Source: Natrinema thermotolerans DSM 11552 (GTDB lineage: Archaea; Halobacteriota; Halobacteria; Halobacteriales; Natrialbaceae). From it: a stretch of 64,000 nt of DNA. Both the position numbers and the translations under genes were made by a program. Below, piece by piece: positions 27,193-36,236 of this stretch. Below the pieces are notes generated by a model, which was given only the letters and a program-made list of their open reading frames with translations, was not told the origin of the DNA and ran no database searches. Location: positions 235,653-299,652 of the forward strand of contig AOIR01000059.1 of assembly GCA_000337115.1 (NCBI GenBank). The letters run 5' to 3'. Position 1 is the stretch's first letter. Each line of letters begins with the position of its first letter.

Positions 27193-27879
27193 TACTCCCG
27201 ATGTTGGTCCACTATCACTTAATGAGCGGTGGTTGCTGGTTCTTCCCCTCCCTACTGGTCCTCAGAACGTTTTGCGTTCTGCTATGCGAACGAGAACTCC
27301 GTCCTCGGTAACACTACTCACCCGCTTCACCCGTCCGATCACCTCTTGTGAAGTAATAGTCTCACCTCGAAAAGAACCCATACGCGGCGAGTTACAGCGC
27401 GAATAGTGCGAGACCGGAGGTTCCTCGGATCGAACACGCAACGTTGCCGTGCGAAGACAAAGTGAGAGAGGTTTCGACGTTGTTCTTACGCCATCCCTCG
27501 ACCGTTTCGCGGCGACAAGACCAGTGAGCGATGCGTAGCGTACACGCCACGGGACACCGTCTTCGAGGGGGAGGGCAGCGACGCGACGGCGAGGCCGTGA
27601 GCGTAGCGAGCCTCCGCATCGTGAATCAGGGCGGGGAGGACAGTCTGCGGAAACGAGACTCGGGCGCGGAGGTCGTCCAAACTGCCACCGCCGGTTCGTG
27701 GTGATCGGACACTTCAATTCTCGAACCGCTCCCTCCGGCGGAAGTTCACGACACGTCCCGCTCCGGGAGCCGGCTACCCCGTCATTTGCAGGCTGGGTCT
27801 CTTTGCGAAGACTTGTGATAGGTGTGGGAACACGAGCCACAATGAACGGTACTCGAGCGACACCGGACCGGTGGGGACG
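27193..27879. other. Gene-poor 687-bp region between tnpB and the Fe-S gene
   Basis: No recognisable gene. It should contain the 5' end of the TnpB element and the promoter of the gene at 27880. A short minus-strand frame (27262-27381, 39 codons, ATG start) has protein-like composition but no identity. Short repeats of the type GTGAGCGTAGCGAGC lie near 27598-27612. The segment could hold decayed transposon sequence. Confidence 0.5.
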
Positions 27880-29538
27880 ATGAGTTTCGACGACGACACC
27901 TCGGACGACGAGGCGTTTCACCCCCTCGGCGAGTCGTGGCAGGACGATCTCGAGGAGATGCTCGACGAGACCGAGTACGACACCGAACTCGGGATGGAGA
28001 TGGGGAGAGACGCCATGCGGGTCACGAAGGGCGAACTCTCGGAAGAGGAGTTCCATGAGCGGTATCACGACGACGTGATGGCGGAGTTCGGCGAGGACGA
28101 ACGGCCGATTGCCAGTCCGGACGATGTGGACGGCAACGAGGATGGGATCGGGTCGACGCTGTTGGAATTCGCCAACGGCGACGGATCCCGTCGTGAGATG
28201 CTCAAAAAGACCGGGGCCGGGCTGGGGTTCGCGAGTCTCGGCTGGGGCGCGGTCGATCAGCAGGAGCCGGAACCTGCCGTCGAGGAAGCGGGAGAAGTCC
28301 AGGACGCAGACGAGGGAACCCAGTGGGGAATGACGATCGACCTCGAGAACTGTGACGGCTGTCTCGCCTGCGTAACGGCCTGCAATCAGGAACACAACTG
28401 GGACCAGGGGGCAAACTGGATGTACGTCCTCGCTTTCGAGGACGGCGCGGTCGAGTCCCCGGACCCCGATACCGTCGACGTCGATCCCGAGGACTGTGGA
28501 GACAACCCGGTCGTTCACGACTTCAACTACCTCGTCCGCCCGTGTCAGCACTGCACCGATGCGCCCTGCGAGAAGGTCTGTCCGACGACGGCCCGCCATA
28601 CCCGCGACAGAGGCGGGCTGGTGCTGACCGACTACGACGTCTGCATCGGCTGCCGGTACTGTCAGGTCGCCTGCCCGTACGGCGTTAACTACTTCCAGTG
28701 GGGGGAACCGGAAACCGACGAGGACGAACTCAGTGCGGACATGGTCTATGACTATCGTGACCGGCGCGTCAGCAGTCGTGCCCCTCGCGGCGTCATGTCG
28801 AAGTGCGTCTTCGATCCCGCCCGTCAGGACGGCAACTTCGGCGAGGGCAACATCGGCACGAGCGCCTGCGAGGTCGCCTGCCCGCCGAACGTGATCCAGT
28901 TCGGCGACAAGAACAACCCCGCGAGCGATCCCGAACGGTACAGGGAGAACCCGGCTCGATCGCGAACGATCATCAATCTGGATGCGGCGCTTCCGTCCGC
29001 GGATTCGGTTTCGTCGTCGCTCGAGGGCGTCAGCGGCGACCTGGACGCGGTCATCGATGCCGTCGACGAATTCACGAGGAGGCGAATCGCGCTCGCGACG
29101 GGGGTCCAAATTACCCAAGAGGAGTACGAGGAGGAAGCGCCGCCGGGCGATTCGCTCCCGGACAAGGAAGCGGGCATCCTCGAAGTCGTCAGCGCGATCG
29201 AAGAAACCGGCCTCGACCTCGAAAGCGACGAGGTGCGCCGAGAACTCGGGCTGATGCCGGACCAGTTCGAGGGTCCGAGTCAGGACGTCCAGGTCGCCGA
29301 CACGGCGGAGGTCGCCCAGGAATTGTTCGAGGATTACGTCAACGCGCCCCAAAACGAGTTCGAGTTGCTCGCGGATATCGGAACGAACCCGAACGTCGAC
29401 TACCTCGGTCACCAACCCGGGCCCGAAGCTCATCAGGTCAGGGGGCCGGTTTCGTACGAGGACGTCGGAATGCTCGATACGCGCCAGAACGCCCTCGAGG
29501 AGGAGACCGTCGGCCTCGGGCCGATCGACTCGTCTTGA
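27880..29538 (+). CDS. 4Fe-4S electron-transfer subunit of a molybdopterin-type oxidoreductase (DmsB/PsrB-like), orphan
   Basis: A 552-residue Fe-S protein. Residues 1-100 form an acidic extension; a Tat-like SRREMLKKTGAG lies at about 103-114, well inside the chain. Ferredoxin motifs follow: CDGCLACVTAC (from 158), CQHCTDAPCEKVC (from 222), CIGCRYCQVAC (from 255), and a last set KCVFDP (Cys309) with SACEVAC (330, 334), where the second Cys of the usual C-x2-C is Asp312. A helical tail of about 200 residues has no known motif. Such subunits normally pair with a molybdenum catalytic subunit and a NrfD membrane subunit, and neither is in this window. Confidence 0.82.
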   Translation: MSFDDDTSDDEAFHPLGESWQDDLEEMLDETEYDTELGMEMGRDAMRVTKGELSEEEFHERYHDDVMAEFGEDERPIASPDDVDGNEDGIGSTLLEFANGDGSRREMLKKTGAGLGFASLGWGAVDQQEPEPAVEEAGEVQDADEGTQWGMTIDLENCDGCLACVTACNQEHNWDQGANWMYVLAFEDGAVESPDPDTVDVDPEDCGDNPVVHDFNYLVRPCQHCTDAPCEKVCPTTARHTRDRGGLVLTDYDVCIGCRYCQVACPYGVNYFQWGEPETDEDELSADMVYDYRDRRVSSRAPRGVMSKCVFDPARQDGNFGEGNIGTSACEVACPPNVIQFGDKNNPASDPERYRENPARSRTIINLDAALPSADSVSSSLEGVSGDLDAVIDAVDEFTRRRIALATGVQITQEEYEEEAPPGDSLPDKEAGILEVVSAIEETGLDLESDEVRRELGLMPDQFEGPSQDVQVADTAEVAQELFEDYVNAPQNEFELLADIGTNPNVDYLGHQPGPEAHQVRGPVSYEDVGMLDTRQNALEEETVGLGPIDSS

Positions 29539-29621
29539 CCTCCCCTCACCCCGATCGAGACGGCAGTCAGGGGCCGTTCGAAACCCCACGCATTCAAGCG
29601 ACTCGAGCCGAACGGGCGACT

Positions 29622-29822
29622 ATGGACCGTCGAAAACGAGCGATCGTCGGCTCCCTCTGGATCGGGGTCGCGATCGTGATGGCGACGACCCTCGAGATCG
29701 GCGTCCCCACGTCTGCGAGCGCGGTCGCTCGCCTGTTCGTCGTCGCTGTCGCCCTGTTTCTGGCCGCCATCTACGCGCTCGACCCGTGGAACGTCGTGAG
29801 CGATCCGTTCCGGCAGGGCTAG
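29622..29822 (+). CDS. Small membrane protein (66 aa)
   Basis: Two hydrophobic segments (about residues 7-27, RAIVGSLWIGVAIVMATTLE, and 34-54, VARLFVVAVALFLAAIYAL) separated by a short loop; N- and C-termini are short. It begins 83 bp after the Fe-S gene on the same strand, so it could be co-transcribed. It is not a recognisable NrfD fragment. Function unknown. Confidence 0.6.
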   Translation: MDRRKRAIVGSLWIGVAIVMATTLEIGVPTSASAVARLFVVAVALFLAAIYALDPWNVVSDPFRQG

Positions 29823-29888
29823 ACCAGCGCCGACGCCGTCGCTCTCCGGTGGATCGGACCGCGAGAACCGAGTCGGCCCCCGAACTCC

Positions 29889-31421
29889 TCAGTCGTCGGC
29901 CGGTGCGAGCGGCTGCTGGTCGGTCGCGAGCAGCCGATCGAGCGCGTCGACCATCGCTTTCACGCTCGCACGAGTGATGTCGGCCTCGCTGCGGGCGACC
30001 GTCACCGAGCGGTCATTGCGGACCATCGTGACCTCGACAGTGACGACGGCGTCGGTGCCGCCGGTGACGGCGTCGACGTGGTAGGACTCGAGTTCGGCGT
30101 CGGCCATCGAGCCCAGCGCCTCGCGGACGGCGGAGACGGCGGCGTCGACGGGGCCGGAACCGGTGCCGCTTGCGACGCGTTCCTCGCCGTCGACGGACAG
30201 TCGGACGCTCGCGGTCGGGACCGCCCCGCCGCTGGTTGCGGAGAGATCGAGGAGGTCGACGACGCGCTCGCGATCGTCACCGGTGACGTCCTCGGCGATC
30301 GCCAGCAGATCTGCGTCGGTGACCCGGCGGCCGCGGTCGCCCAGTTCCGTCACGCGGGTCGCGATCTCGGCGACCTCGTCGTCGTCGGCCGCGACGTCGT
30401 GTTCCTCGAGCGCGGCCCTGACGCCGGCGCGACCGGTGTGTTTGCCCAGCGCGAGCCGGCGTTCGCGCCCGACCGTCCCGGGGGCGTAGGGCTCGTACAT
30501 CTTGTCGTCTTTGAGCGTGCCGTCGGTGTGGATGCCGCTCTCGTGGGTGAAGGCGTTCTCGCCGATGACGGCCTTGTTCGGCGGGAGCTGGACGCCCGTC
30601 GCCCGGGCGACGGTCTGGGCGAGGTCGTACACCTCTTCGAGATCGAGCGTTTCGACGTCGTAGACGTGATCGAGCGCGATCGCGACCTCCTCTAAGGCGA
30701 CGTTGCCGGCGCGTTCGCCGAGGCCGTCGACCGTGCAGTGGACCAGATCGGCCCCTGCGGAGACGGCCGCGAGCGCGTTCGTGACGCCCAGCCCGAGGTC
30801 GTCGTGAGTGTGGGCGCTCACCGGACCGAGGTCGGCGAGTCGGGAGACGGCCTCGTGGGTGTGTTCGGGGCCGGTGTGGCCGACGGTGTCGGCGAAACAG
30901 AACCGGTCCGCGCCGGCCTCGAAAGAGGTCTCGGCGAGTTCCTCGAGGTAGTCGAGATCGGCCCGCGAGCCGTCCTCGCCGATGACCTCGACCCAGAGGT
31001 CGTGATCTTTGGCGTAGGCGACCAGTTCGGCGGTGTTCTCGAGGTTATCCGCGCGGGAGGTCCCGACTTTGCCCTCGACGTGACGGTCGCTGGCTGGGAC
31101 GACGATGTGAACCCCGTCGACGTCACACTCGAGCGCGAGGTCGATGTCGCCTTTCATGCCGCGACAGAAGCTGGTGACGCGGGCGTCGAGATCGAGGTCG
31201 GTCACCCGCGAGATGGCCTGTCGCTCACCCGCACCGGTACAGGCGCTGCCGGCTTCGATGACGGAGACGCCCGCGCGCTCGAGCGAGCGGGCGATCTCGA
31301 CTTTCTCGTCCGGCGAGAGCGAGACGCCCGGCGCTTGCTCGCCGTCGCGAAGCGTCGTGTCCAGCAGGCGTACTGTACGGTCCGATGCGATCGTCTGTTC
31401 GGGTGAGTGAGTTACAGGCAA
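29889..31421 (-). CDS. 2-isopropylmalate synthase / (R)-citramalate synthase family
   Basis: A 510-residue enzyme of the LeuA/CimA family. The HMGL-like TIM barrel has [20 protein letters not shown] near the N-terminus, [17 protein letters not shown] with the metal-binding His pair, and an allosteric LeuA dimer domain at the C-terminus (from about 385). It condenses acetyl-CoA with 2-oxoisovalerate (leucine) or pyruvate (isoleucine via citramalate); the substrate cannot be told with certainty. Start: no ATG precedes the catalytic motif, so a TTG at 31421 (MPVTHSPEQ) is the best choice, about 48 bp below a TATA box. An alternative GTG lies far upstream. Confidence 0.88.
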   Translation of the reverse strand: MPVTHSPEQTIASDRTVRLLDTTLRDGEQAPGVSLSPDEKVEIARSLERAGVSVIEAGSACTGAGERQAISRVTDLDLDARVTSFCRGMKGDIDLALECDVDGVHIVVPASDRHVEGKVGTSRADNLENTAELVAYAKDHDLWVEVIGEDGSRADLDYLEELAETSFEAGADRFCFADTVGHTGPEHTHEAVSRLADLGPVSAHTHDDLGLGVTNALAAVSAGADLVHCTVDGLGERAGNVALEEVAIALDHVYDVETLDLEEVYDLAQTVARATGVQLPPNKAVIGENAFTHESGIHTDGTLKDDKMYEPYAPGTVGRERRLALGKHTGRAGVRAALEEHDVAADDDEVAEIATRVTELGDRGRRVTDADLLAIAEDVTGDDRERVVDLLDLSATSGGAVPTASVRLSVDGEERVASGTGSGPVDAAVSAVREALGSMADAELESYHVDAVTGGTDAVVTVEVTMVRNDRSVTVARSEADITRASVKAMVDALDRLLATDQQPLAPADD

Positions 31422-31466
31422 GAGTGGTGAATTGCGGGAACTGCGGGTGTTGTCGTCGGAACGGTG

Positions 31467-31472
31467 ATTATA
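31467..31472 (-). promoter_or_regulatory. TATA box of the LeuA/CimA gene
   Basis: TATAAT on the minus strand is centred about 48 bp upstream of the proposed TTG start, predicting a leader of about 20 nt rather than a leaderless message. Confidence 0.45.
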
Positions 31473-31607
31473 CTCGTCGGAGAATTTCACGCCCAGCCGG
31501 GTCGCCCCGACTTCCTCTATCCTCGTCAGATGGCGTATGGCGTGCCATTGTATCCCGTCACAACGTATCACGGTGTCTTAAAACCGCCGGTTCCGGATAC
31601 CGATCCG

Positions 31608-31985
31608 TCAGGCGTCCTCGAGTCGCACCCGGTCGCCGGGGTCGACGGTCGCGGCGCTGCCGGCGGGGAGTTCGACGATGAGATCGGCTCGGGCGCGGGC
31701 GAAACTCCGCCACGGCCGGAGCCGCTCGACGCGCTGGACGACCCCGTCCTCGACCCAGAGGGCGTCGATGGGGAAGAACACGAACAGCATATGGAGATCC
31801 CGGACCGCCGCGTCGTCGAACCGAAAGGCGAGCGCGTAGTCGTCCGGCACGGATCGGCGGAACATGAGCCCGCGGGCCTGGCTCACGAGCGTGTCCGCGA
31901 CCTCGACTGTCATCGCCAGCGTTTCCGTCCGCTCCTCGAATATCTCGTCGTCGGCGTCGGAAGCCGGCTCGTGGACGAGTCGCAC
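31608..31985 (-). CDS. DUF192 family protein
   Basis: A 125-residue DUF192 protein. The core VSQARGLMFRRSVPDDYALAF followed by LHMLFVFFPIDALWVEDG matches the family, in which the LMFR motif is well conserved. There is no clear signal peptide, although many relatives are exported. The GTG at 31985 is the only start close to the domain. It follows a winged-helix gene on the same strand by 45 bp and may share its transcript. Confidence 0.85.
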   Translation of the reverse strand: MRLVHEPASDADDEIFEERTETLAMTVEVADTLVSQARGLMFRRSVPDDYALAFRFDDAAVRDLHMLFVFFPIDALWVEDGVVQRVERLRPWRSFARARADLIVELPAGSAATVDPGDRVRLEDA

Positions 31986-32030
31986 GACCTCGAGTCCGAA
32001 CGGCGACGAGAAAAAGGTCTCGGGCCGCGC

Positions 32031-32417
32031 CTAGAGATCCGCGACCGTCGCTGCGGCGTCGAACGCCGCCAGCACGCCCTCCTCGAGCAGGAGCCGGCCG
32101 AACTCGGTCAGTTCGTACTCGGGGCCGTCGACCGACGGGTCGACGAGACACGGCATCCGTTCGGCGAGGACGCCGCCGTCGACGAGCGCGTCGATGGCGG
32201 TTTCGACCGCCGCTTCCCCGTCGTCCGTTTCGGTCGCGATCTCGGGAACCGTCACGCCGTCGTCCGGGTGTGCGTACACCGCGTACGCGACCGCAAACTG
32301 GTCGCGGTCGCCGATCGCGTCGACGGCCGCGAGGACGTCGTCGGTCGAGAGGAGGGTGTCGGGATCGTCGGTCGGAAGCACGACCGGCGGTAACGCGGGC
32401 CGGGGGCAAAACCCCAT
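32031..32417 (-). CDS. Winged-helix protein of unknown target
   Basis: A 128-residue protein with a helix-turn-helix pattern: DRDQFAVAYAVYAHPDDG, then VPEIATETDDGEAAVETAIDAL as a helix pair, and GPEYELTEFGRLLLEEG as the wing and final helix. It resembles MarR/PadR-like archaeal regulators but has no named family I recognise. It lies upstream of DUF192 on the same strand and is divergent from the HNH-like gene (73 bp apart). The ATG at 32417 is preferred. Confidence 0.68.
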   Translation of the reverse strand: MGFCPRPALPPVVLPTDDPDTLLSTDDVLAAVDAIGDRDQFAVAYAVYAHPDDGVTVPEIATETDDGEAAVETAIDALVDGGVLAERMPCLVDPSVDGPEYELTEFGRLLLEEGVLAAFDAAATVADL

Positions 32418-32490
32418 CGGCGGCGACGGCTGACTTCCCCCGGACGCGGGCGGTCGATTCAACATCCCCGGAACCCTAGTGCCGGCGACG

Positions 32491-33021
32491 ATGGAGAAAA
32501 CGCCGCAGGGGACCTCGGTCGGCGTCGACGACCCCTACGAGTTCGCGGGCGTCTGTGACTACCTGACCGGCGAGGGGACGTGCCGGTACGCCTTCGATCA
32601 CTACGAACACGACCCCGAGTTCGCCCGCGAGCGTGCTGACGACGACTACGAGTGTCCCGTCGTCGACCCCGAGTCCGACTGGACGTGGGCCGACTGCCCC
32701 CACTTCCGGTCGCGCAACCGCGATCGGGAGTGCGTCCGCTGTGGCCTCGAGGAAAAGCGCATGGCCCACGACGACGAGCGGCCGCTGCTCGAGGAACATC
32801 ACCTCTCCTATGACCGCGACGGCGAGACCCTCTCCCACGAGATCACGGTCTATCTCTGTCGCTGGTGCCACTCGAAGGTCCACGACTCGTGGGCGCGGAT
32901 CACCGACGACGCCGCGCCCGAGCCCGAGGCGATCGCGGCCCTCGAGCAGCGCCGTGGGCGCGAACAGTCGGAACTGGGGTTCGAGTCGGCGGCCGAGCGG
33001 TACGACGACTCGGAGCGGTAG
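32491..33021 (+). CDS. HNH-like zinc protein (DUF7097-type)
   Basis: A 176-residue protein rich in Cys and His. Pairs of cysteines occur at CDYLTGEGTC and CVRCG, and the centre has LLEEHHLSY, then LCRWCHSKVHDSW. The order H-H..C-x2-C-H-x3-H is the layout of HNH-type nuclease folds, so a nuclease or zinc-binding role is possible. The N-terminal Cys-rich part is of unknown function. The ATG at 32491 is preferred over a GTG four codons earlier. Confidence 0.7.
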   Translation: MEKTPQGTSVGVDDPYEFAGVCDYLTGEGTCRYAFDHYEHDPEFARERADDDYECPVVDPESDWTWADCPHFRSRNRDRECVRCGLEEKRMAHDDERPLLEEHHLSYDRDGETLSHEITVYLCRWCHSKVHDSWARITDDAAPEPEAIAALEQRRGREQSELGFESAAERYDDSER

Positions 33022-33049
33022 GCGGCCGCGTGCGGCCGGCGGACGGCGT

Positions 33050-34006
33050 TCAGACCAGCTTGCGGACCAGTCCGTAGAGCCTGTCGCGAATCGAGGCCGG
33101 GAGGAACCGGGCGTACAGCCCGTACTGCGCGAGGGGACCGACCGGGTATCGGGCCGGCGGATCGGGGCTGGTCGCCGACTCGAGGATCGCTTCGGCGACG
33201 TCCTCGGCCTCGGAGGCGAAGGGGCCGCCGCTGCCGCCGCCGATCAGTTGGGCGTCGTCGTAGAGTTCGTACAGCGACTCGTAGTCGGCCGTCCGTTCGT
33301 TCTCCGGGAGTTCCTCGTCGACGCGGGTCGTGAACGCCGTCTCGACCGGACCGGGCTCGATCAGCACCACGTCGATGTCGAACTCGTCGACTTCGGCCCG
33401 TAACGCGTCGCTCATCCCCTCGAGGGCGAACTTCGAGCCGGAGTACGCGCCCGAACCGGGCATGGAGATCCGACCGGAGACGCTCGAGACGTTGACGATC
33501 CGGCCCTCGCCCTGCGCTCGCATGTGCGGGAGAGCGGCGCGGGTCAGCCGGTGGGGCCCATAGACGTTGACGTCGAACTGCCGGTGGAGATCGCTCGTCG
33601 AGACGTCCTCGAGCGGCCCCATCTGGGCGTAGCCGGCGTTGTTCACGACGCAGTCGATCGAGCCGGCGACGTCGACGACCTCCTCGACGGTCCGGGCGAC
33701 CTGTTCGGGGTCGGTGACGTCCAGTGCGAGGGTCTCACAACCCTCGTCCGCGAGGTCGGCGATGTCGTCGACGTTGCGTGCCGTGGCGAAGACCTGCCAG
33801 TCGTCGTCGAGGAAGGCGCGGGCGGTCGCGCGACCGATGCCGGACGAGCAGCCGGTGATGAGTACCGACTGCTTGCGCGTGTAGCGGTCCTCGTCGCCTG
33901 CAGGGCCCGCGTCGTCCGCGGCGGTCTCGCGGCCGGGGTCGTCCTCGACGACGGTCCCGTCGGAGCCATCGTCGGCTGTCCTCTCGACGTCCGCATCGGT
34001 AGCCAT
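33050..34006 (-). CDS. Short-chain dehydrogenase/reductase
   Basis: A 318-residue SDR. The first about 45 residues are an acidic, disordered extension. The NAD(P) loop is VLITGCSSGIGRATA, NNAG appears as VVNNAGYAQMG, and the catalytic region is NVSSVSGRISMPGSGAYSGSKFALEG (Ser and Tyr-x3-Lys). It is closest to classical SDRs acting on ketones or retinol-like substrates; the substrate is unknown. The ATG at 34006 is the only start upstream of the core. It is convergent with the HNH-like gene, 28 bp apart. Confidence 0.92.
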   Translation of the reverse strand: MATDADVERTADDGSDGTVVEDDPGRETAADDAGPAGDEDRYTRKQSVLITGCSSGIGRATARAFLDDDWQVFATARNVDDIADLADEGCETLALDVTDPEQVARTVEEVVDVAGSIDCVVNNAGYAQMGPLEDVSTSDLHRQFDVNVYGPHRLTRAALPHMRAQGEGRIVNVSSVSGRISMPGSGAYSGSKFALEGMSDALRAEVDEFDIDVVLIEPGPVETAFTTRVDEELPENERTADYESLYELYDDAQLIGGGSGGPFASEAEDVAEAILESATSPDPPARYPVGPLAQYGLYARFLPASIRDRLYGLVRKLV

Positions 34007-34291
34007 ACGCGACGGGTTCGTGCGACGATACCTAAGTATCGATGGTTTGTCGCGCTGATCGTACTGTTCGGATCGGATTCACGTTCGATCGGCTCTACCG
34101 ATCGTCTCGAGACGGCAAACGACCAGAAAGCTCCCGGATCGATCGCCTCGCGCGCCTCGGTGCGCTCCTCGCTCCCGACGGTCGCTGCGGTGCTTCCGTC
34201 GTCGTGCTTCGTCGATCGGTCCGGCCCCTTTCAGTCCCACCCGCTGCAGGTGGCTGATCAGCAGGCTGTAGCCGGTGGACGGTCGAATCGG

Positions 34292-35083
34292 CTACGCGTC
34301 GACCTCTCCCTTGGCCGCGTCGGCGTACTTGTCGGCGAGTCGGACCGGTTCGGGGAGTTTGTACGAGGTAGCCAGCGCGAGCGCAACTTCGGCTGCCGTC
34401 TCGGGACCCACGCGGTGACCGGGGCTGACGTAGAGCGGATTGATATGCCGGTTTGGCGACTCGTACTGGCGCGTCTGGACCGCGTAGCCCAGTAGGGTAC
34501 CGTCGGGCGCGTCGACCCTCGAGTTCGCTTCGATACCGATCGTCGTCCCCTCGGGGAGGTCGTCGGTATTCTCCCGTGGAGTGCCACAGAGCAGGCTCTT
34601 GGCGACGCCGACGCTTGGCACGTCCCGGACCACGCCGATGTGGGTCGCGATGCCGGCCTGTCGGAAGTGGATGCGGCCGCTGCCGTCGAACAGCAGCAGA
34701 TCGGGCTCGACGGACAACTCCTCGAGCGCCGCGAGGATCGGCCGCCCCTCGCGGAAGGAGAGCAGGCCGGGGATGTAGGGAATCTCGAGGTCGGTCACCG
34801 CGTGGATGCGCTCGATCACCTCGCCGCCGCGGGTGGCGACGACGGCGCTCAAGGCGCGGTCCTGCTCGCCCTCGGCGTTCGTCAGGAAGGACTGGTCGAC
34901 GCCGACGACGACCGGTCGCTCACCGCCGCTCGCAGTCGCCTCGAGCGGGTTCGACAGCACTGCGTGATCGAACGAGAAGTCGTCCTCGAAGGTCGCGACG
35001 GCGGCGATCTCGCGCTGGAGCGACTCCATCTCCGCGCGCGAGAGCGAGCCGTCGGGAGCGAGGTCGGGACGGGGCTGGTGCAT
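34292..35083 (-). CDS. nfi: Endonuclease V
   Basis: A 263-residue EndoV, which cuts DNA or RNA one base 3' of deaminated adenine (inosine). Family motifs are VVGVDQSF (catalytic Asp), IPYIPGLLSFREG, LFDGSGRIHFRQAGIATHIG (second acidic site and substrate pocket) and VGVAKSLLCG. The common HPR at the pocket is HFR here. About 25 extra residues at the N-terminus are usual in haloarchaea. It is transcribed alone. The 285-bp region upstream of its stop (34007-34291) holds no gene. Confidence 0.92.
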   Translation of the reverse strand: MHQPRPDLAPDGSLSRAEMESLQREIAAVATFEDDFSFDHAVLSNPLEATASGGERPVVVGVDQSFLTNAEGEQDRALSAVVATRGGEVIERIHAVTDLEIPYIPGLLSFREGRPILAALEELSVEPDLLLFDGSGRIHFRQAGIATHIGVVRDVPSVGVAKSLLCGTPRENTDDLPEGTTIGIEANSRVDAPDGTLLGYAVQTRQYESPNRHINPLYVSPGHRVGPETAAEVALALATSYKLPEPVRLADKYADAAKGEVDA

Positions 35084-35143
35084 TCGGTCGGGGGTAGACG
35101 CCGGGCGAAAATCAGTTGCGGGGTCCTGCGACGGGTTCGGGAG

Positions 35144-36091
35144 TCAGAACCGACCGCGGCCGGGACCACCCGGACCACCGGGGCCCCCGGGACCGCCCGG
35201 ACCGCCACCGCCGCCGAACTCGAGACGACTGGGCGCGCTGACGTTTCGGTTCTGTTTGACGTACTGGCCGTAGGCGAGGCCGATCACGAGGCCGACGAGA
35301 TGGGCCATGTGTGCGATATTTCCGCCACCGCCGGTACTGAGGAAGAAGATACTGAACAGTGCGTAGCCACCGGTGAGTACCCAGATCGGAACGGGGAGGA
35401 TGAAGTAGAGGTACACCTTGAGGTCCGGATTCAGGATGGTCAGGACACCTAAAATCGCGAGTGCGGCCCCGCTCGCACCGACGACGCCCGGGGTGAGCGG
35501 GGTCACCATCGCCGTCTGGAGCGTCTGGATGGTGATCTGCCCGAGTCCGGCGAGGGCACCGCTTACCAGAAAGAGGATTGCGAACTTTCTGGATCCGATG
35601 TATCGTTCGACCAGCGGACCGAAGAAGAACAGCACGACGCTGTTGCCGACGATGTGGTAGAAACCGCCGTGGGCGAAGACCGACGTAACCCACGTCCAGA
35701 CGTATTCGGGATAGTAGGGTCGGAGGACGAACAGGGTTCGCATCGTTTCGGTCCCGAAGAAAGTACCGACGACGAACTGGGCAGCGAACGTGAGCCACAT
35801 CAGCGCGAGGAACGTGTAGGTCATGTTCCCGCGGAAGTACGCCAGCGGGCCGCCCGGGCCGGTATCGATCGGGAGTTTGTCCATGATCCCGGAGGCCCGC
35901 GACGTCCCCCCGCCGGAACTGACGTTGTCGTCGAACCCGCTGTCGAAGACACCCTGCGGGTCGTTCCAGTTCTCGAGTCCCGAGCAGTCGTGGTTCTCGG
36001 GCAGCCGATGGTCGCCACAGTAGGTGCCGCCGCAGTGACGACAGTTGTACGGCATGTTTTCGTCGTTCCCACACGCGTCGCACTTCGCCAT
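35144..36091 (-). CDS. Rhomboid protease with N-terminal AN1-type zinc finger
   Basis: A 315-residue intramembrane serine protease. Residues 3-37 contain Cys/His pairs (CDACG, CRHCGGTYCGDHRLPENHDC) that look like an AN1-type zinc finger. Six membrane segments follow (about 85-280) with the HGGFYHIVGN loop (His146, Asn150), catalytic Ser207 in GASGAAL and His264 in HMAHLVG. The C-terminus is a Gly-Pro repeat ending GRGRF. It cleaves membrane-protein substrates; the zinc finger suggests recognition of a specific partner, by inference. Confidence 0.93.
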   Translation of the reverse strand: MAKCDACGNDENMPYNCRHCGGTYCGDHRLPENHDCSGLENWNDPQGVFDSGFDDNVSSGGGTSRASGIMDKLPIDTGPGGPLAYFRGNMTYTFLALMWLTFAAQFVVGTFFGTETMRTLFVLRPYYPEYVWTWVTSVFAHGGFYHIVGNSVVLFFFGPLVERYIGSRKFAILFLVSGALAGLGQITIQTLQTAMVTPLTPGVVGASGAALAILGVLTILNPDLKVYLYFILPVPIWVLTGGYALFSIFFLSTGGGGNIAHMAHLVGLVIGLAYGQYVKQNRNVSAPSRLEFGGGGGPGGPGGPGGPGGPGRGRF

Positions 36092-36203
36092 TGACCGGGG
36101 GTATGTGCGGCGTCGCTAAGGGATTTGGGGTTTGTCACTAGTTTCGAAGAGCTGTCAGGTACGGCGGCGGCCCCGGCGGTCACATCGCTTCCCGGCGGAC
36201 TGT

Positions 36204-36211
36204 ACATTTTT
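36204..36211 (+). promoter_or_regulatory. TATA box of the DUF5788-polX operon
   Basis: ACATTTTT is centred 29 bp upstream of the GTG at 36237, which supports a leaderless start at that GTG. Confidence 0.5.
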
Positions 36212-36236
36212 GCCCGGCGGGCTCCCATATCCGGGC

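Larger units (their letters stand above)
25850..27250 (-). mobile_element. IS1341-type (IS200/IS605 family) element, tnpB only
   Basis: The element carries TnpB but no TnpA (Y1 transposase), the common haloarchaeal IS1341-type form. The ends are not resolvable without a reference copy; the coordinates given are approximate and cover the tnpB gene, the hairpin over its stop codon and short flanks. No target-site duplication is expected for this family. It lies between tRNA-Ser and an orphan Fe-S gene. Confidence 0.55.

Noticed and set aside
27262-29589. 775-codon minus-strand frame covering the Fe-S gene
   Set aside because: It is complementary to the well-supported Fe-S gene and has no recognisable domain; only its last 39 codons lie outside and are noted separately.
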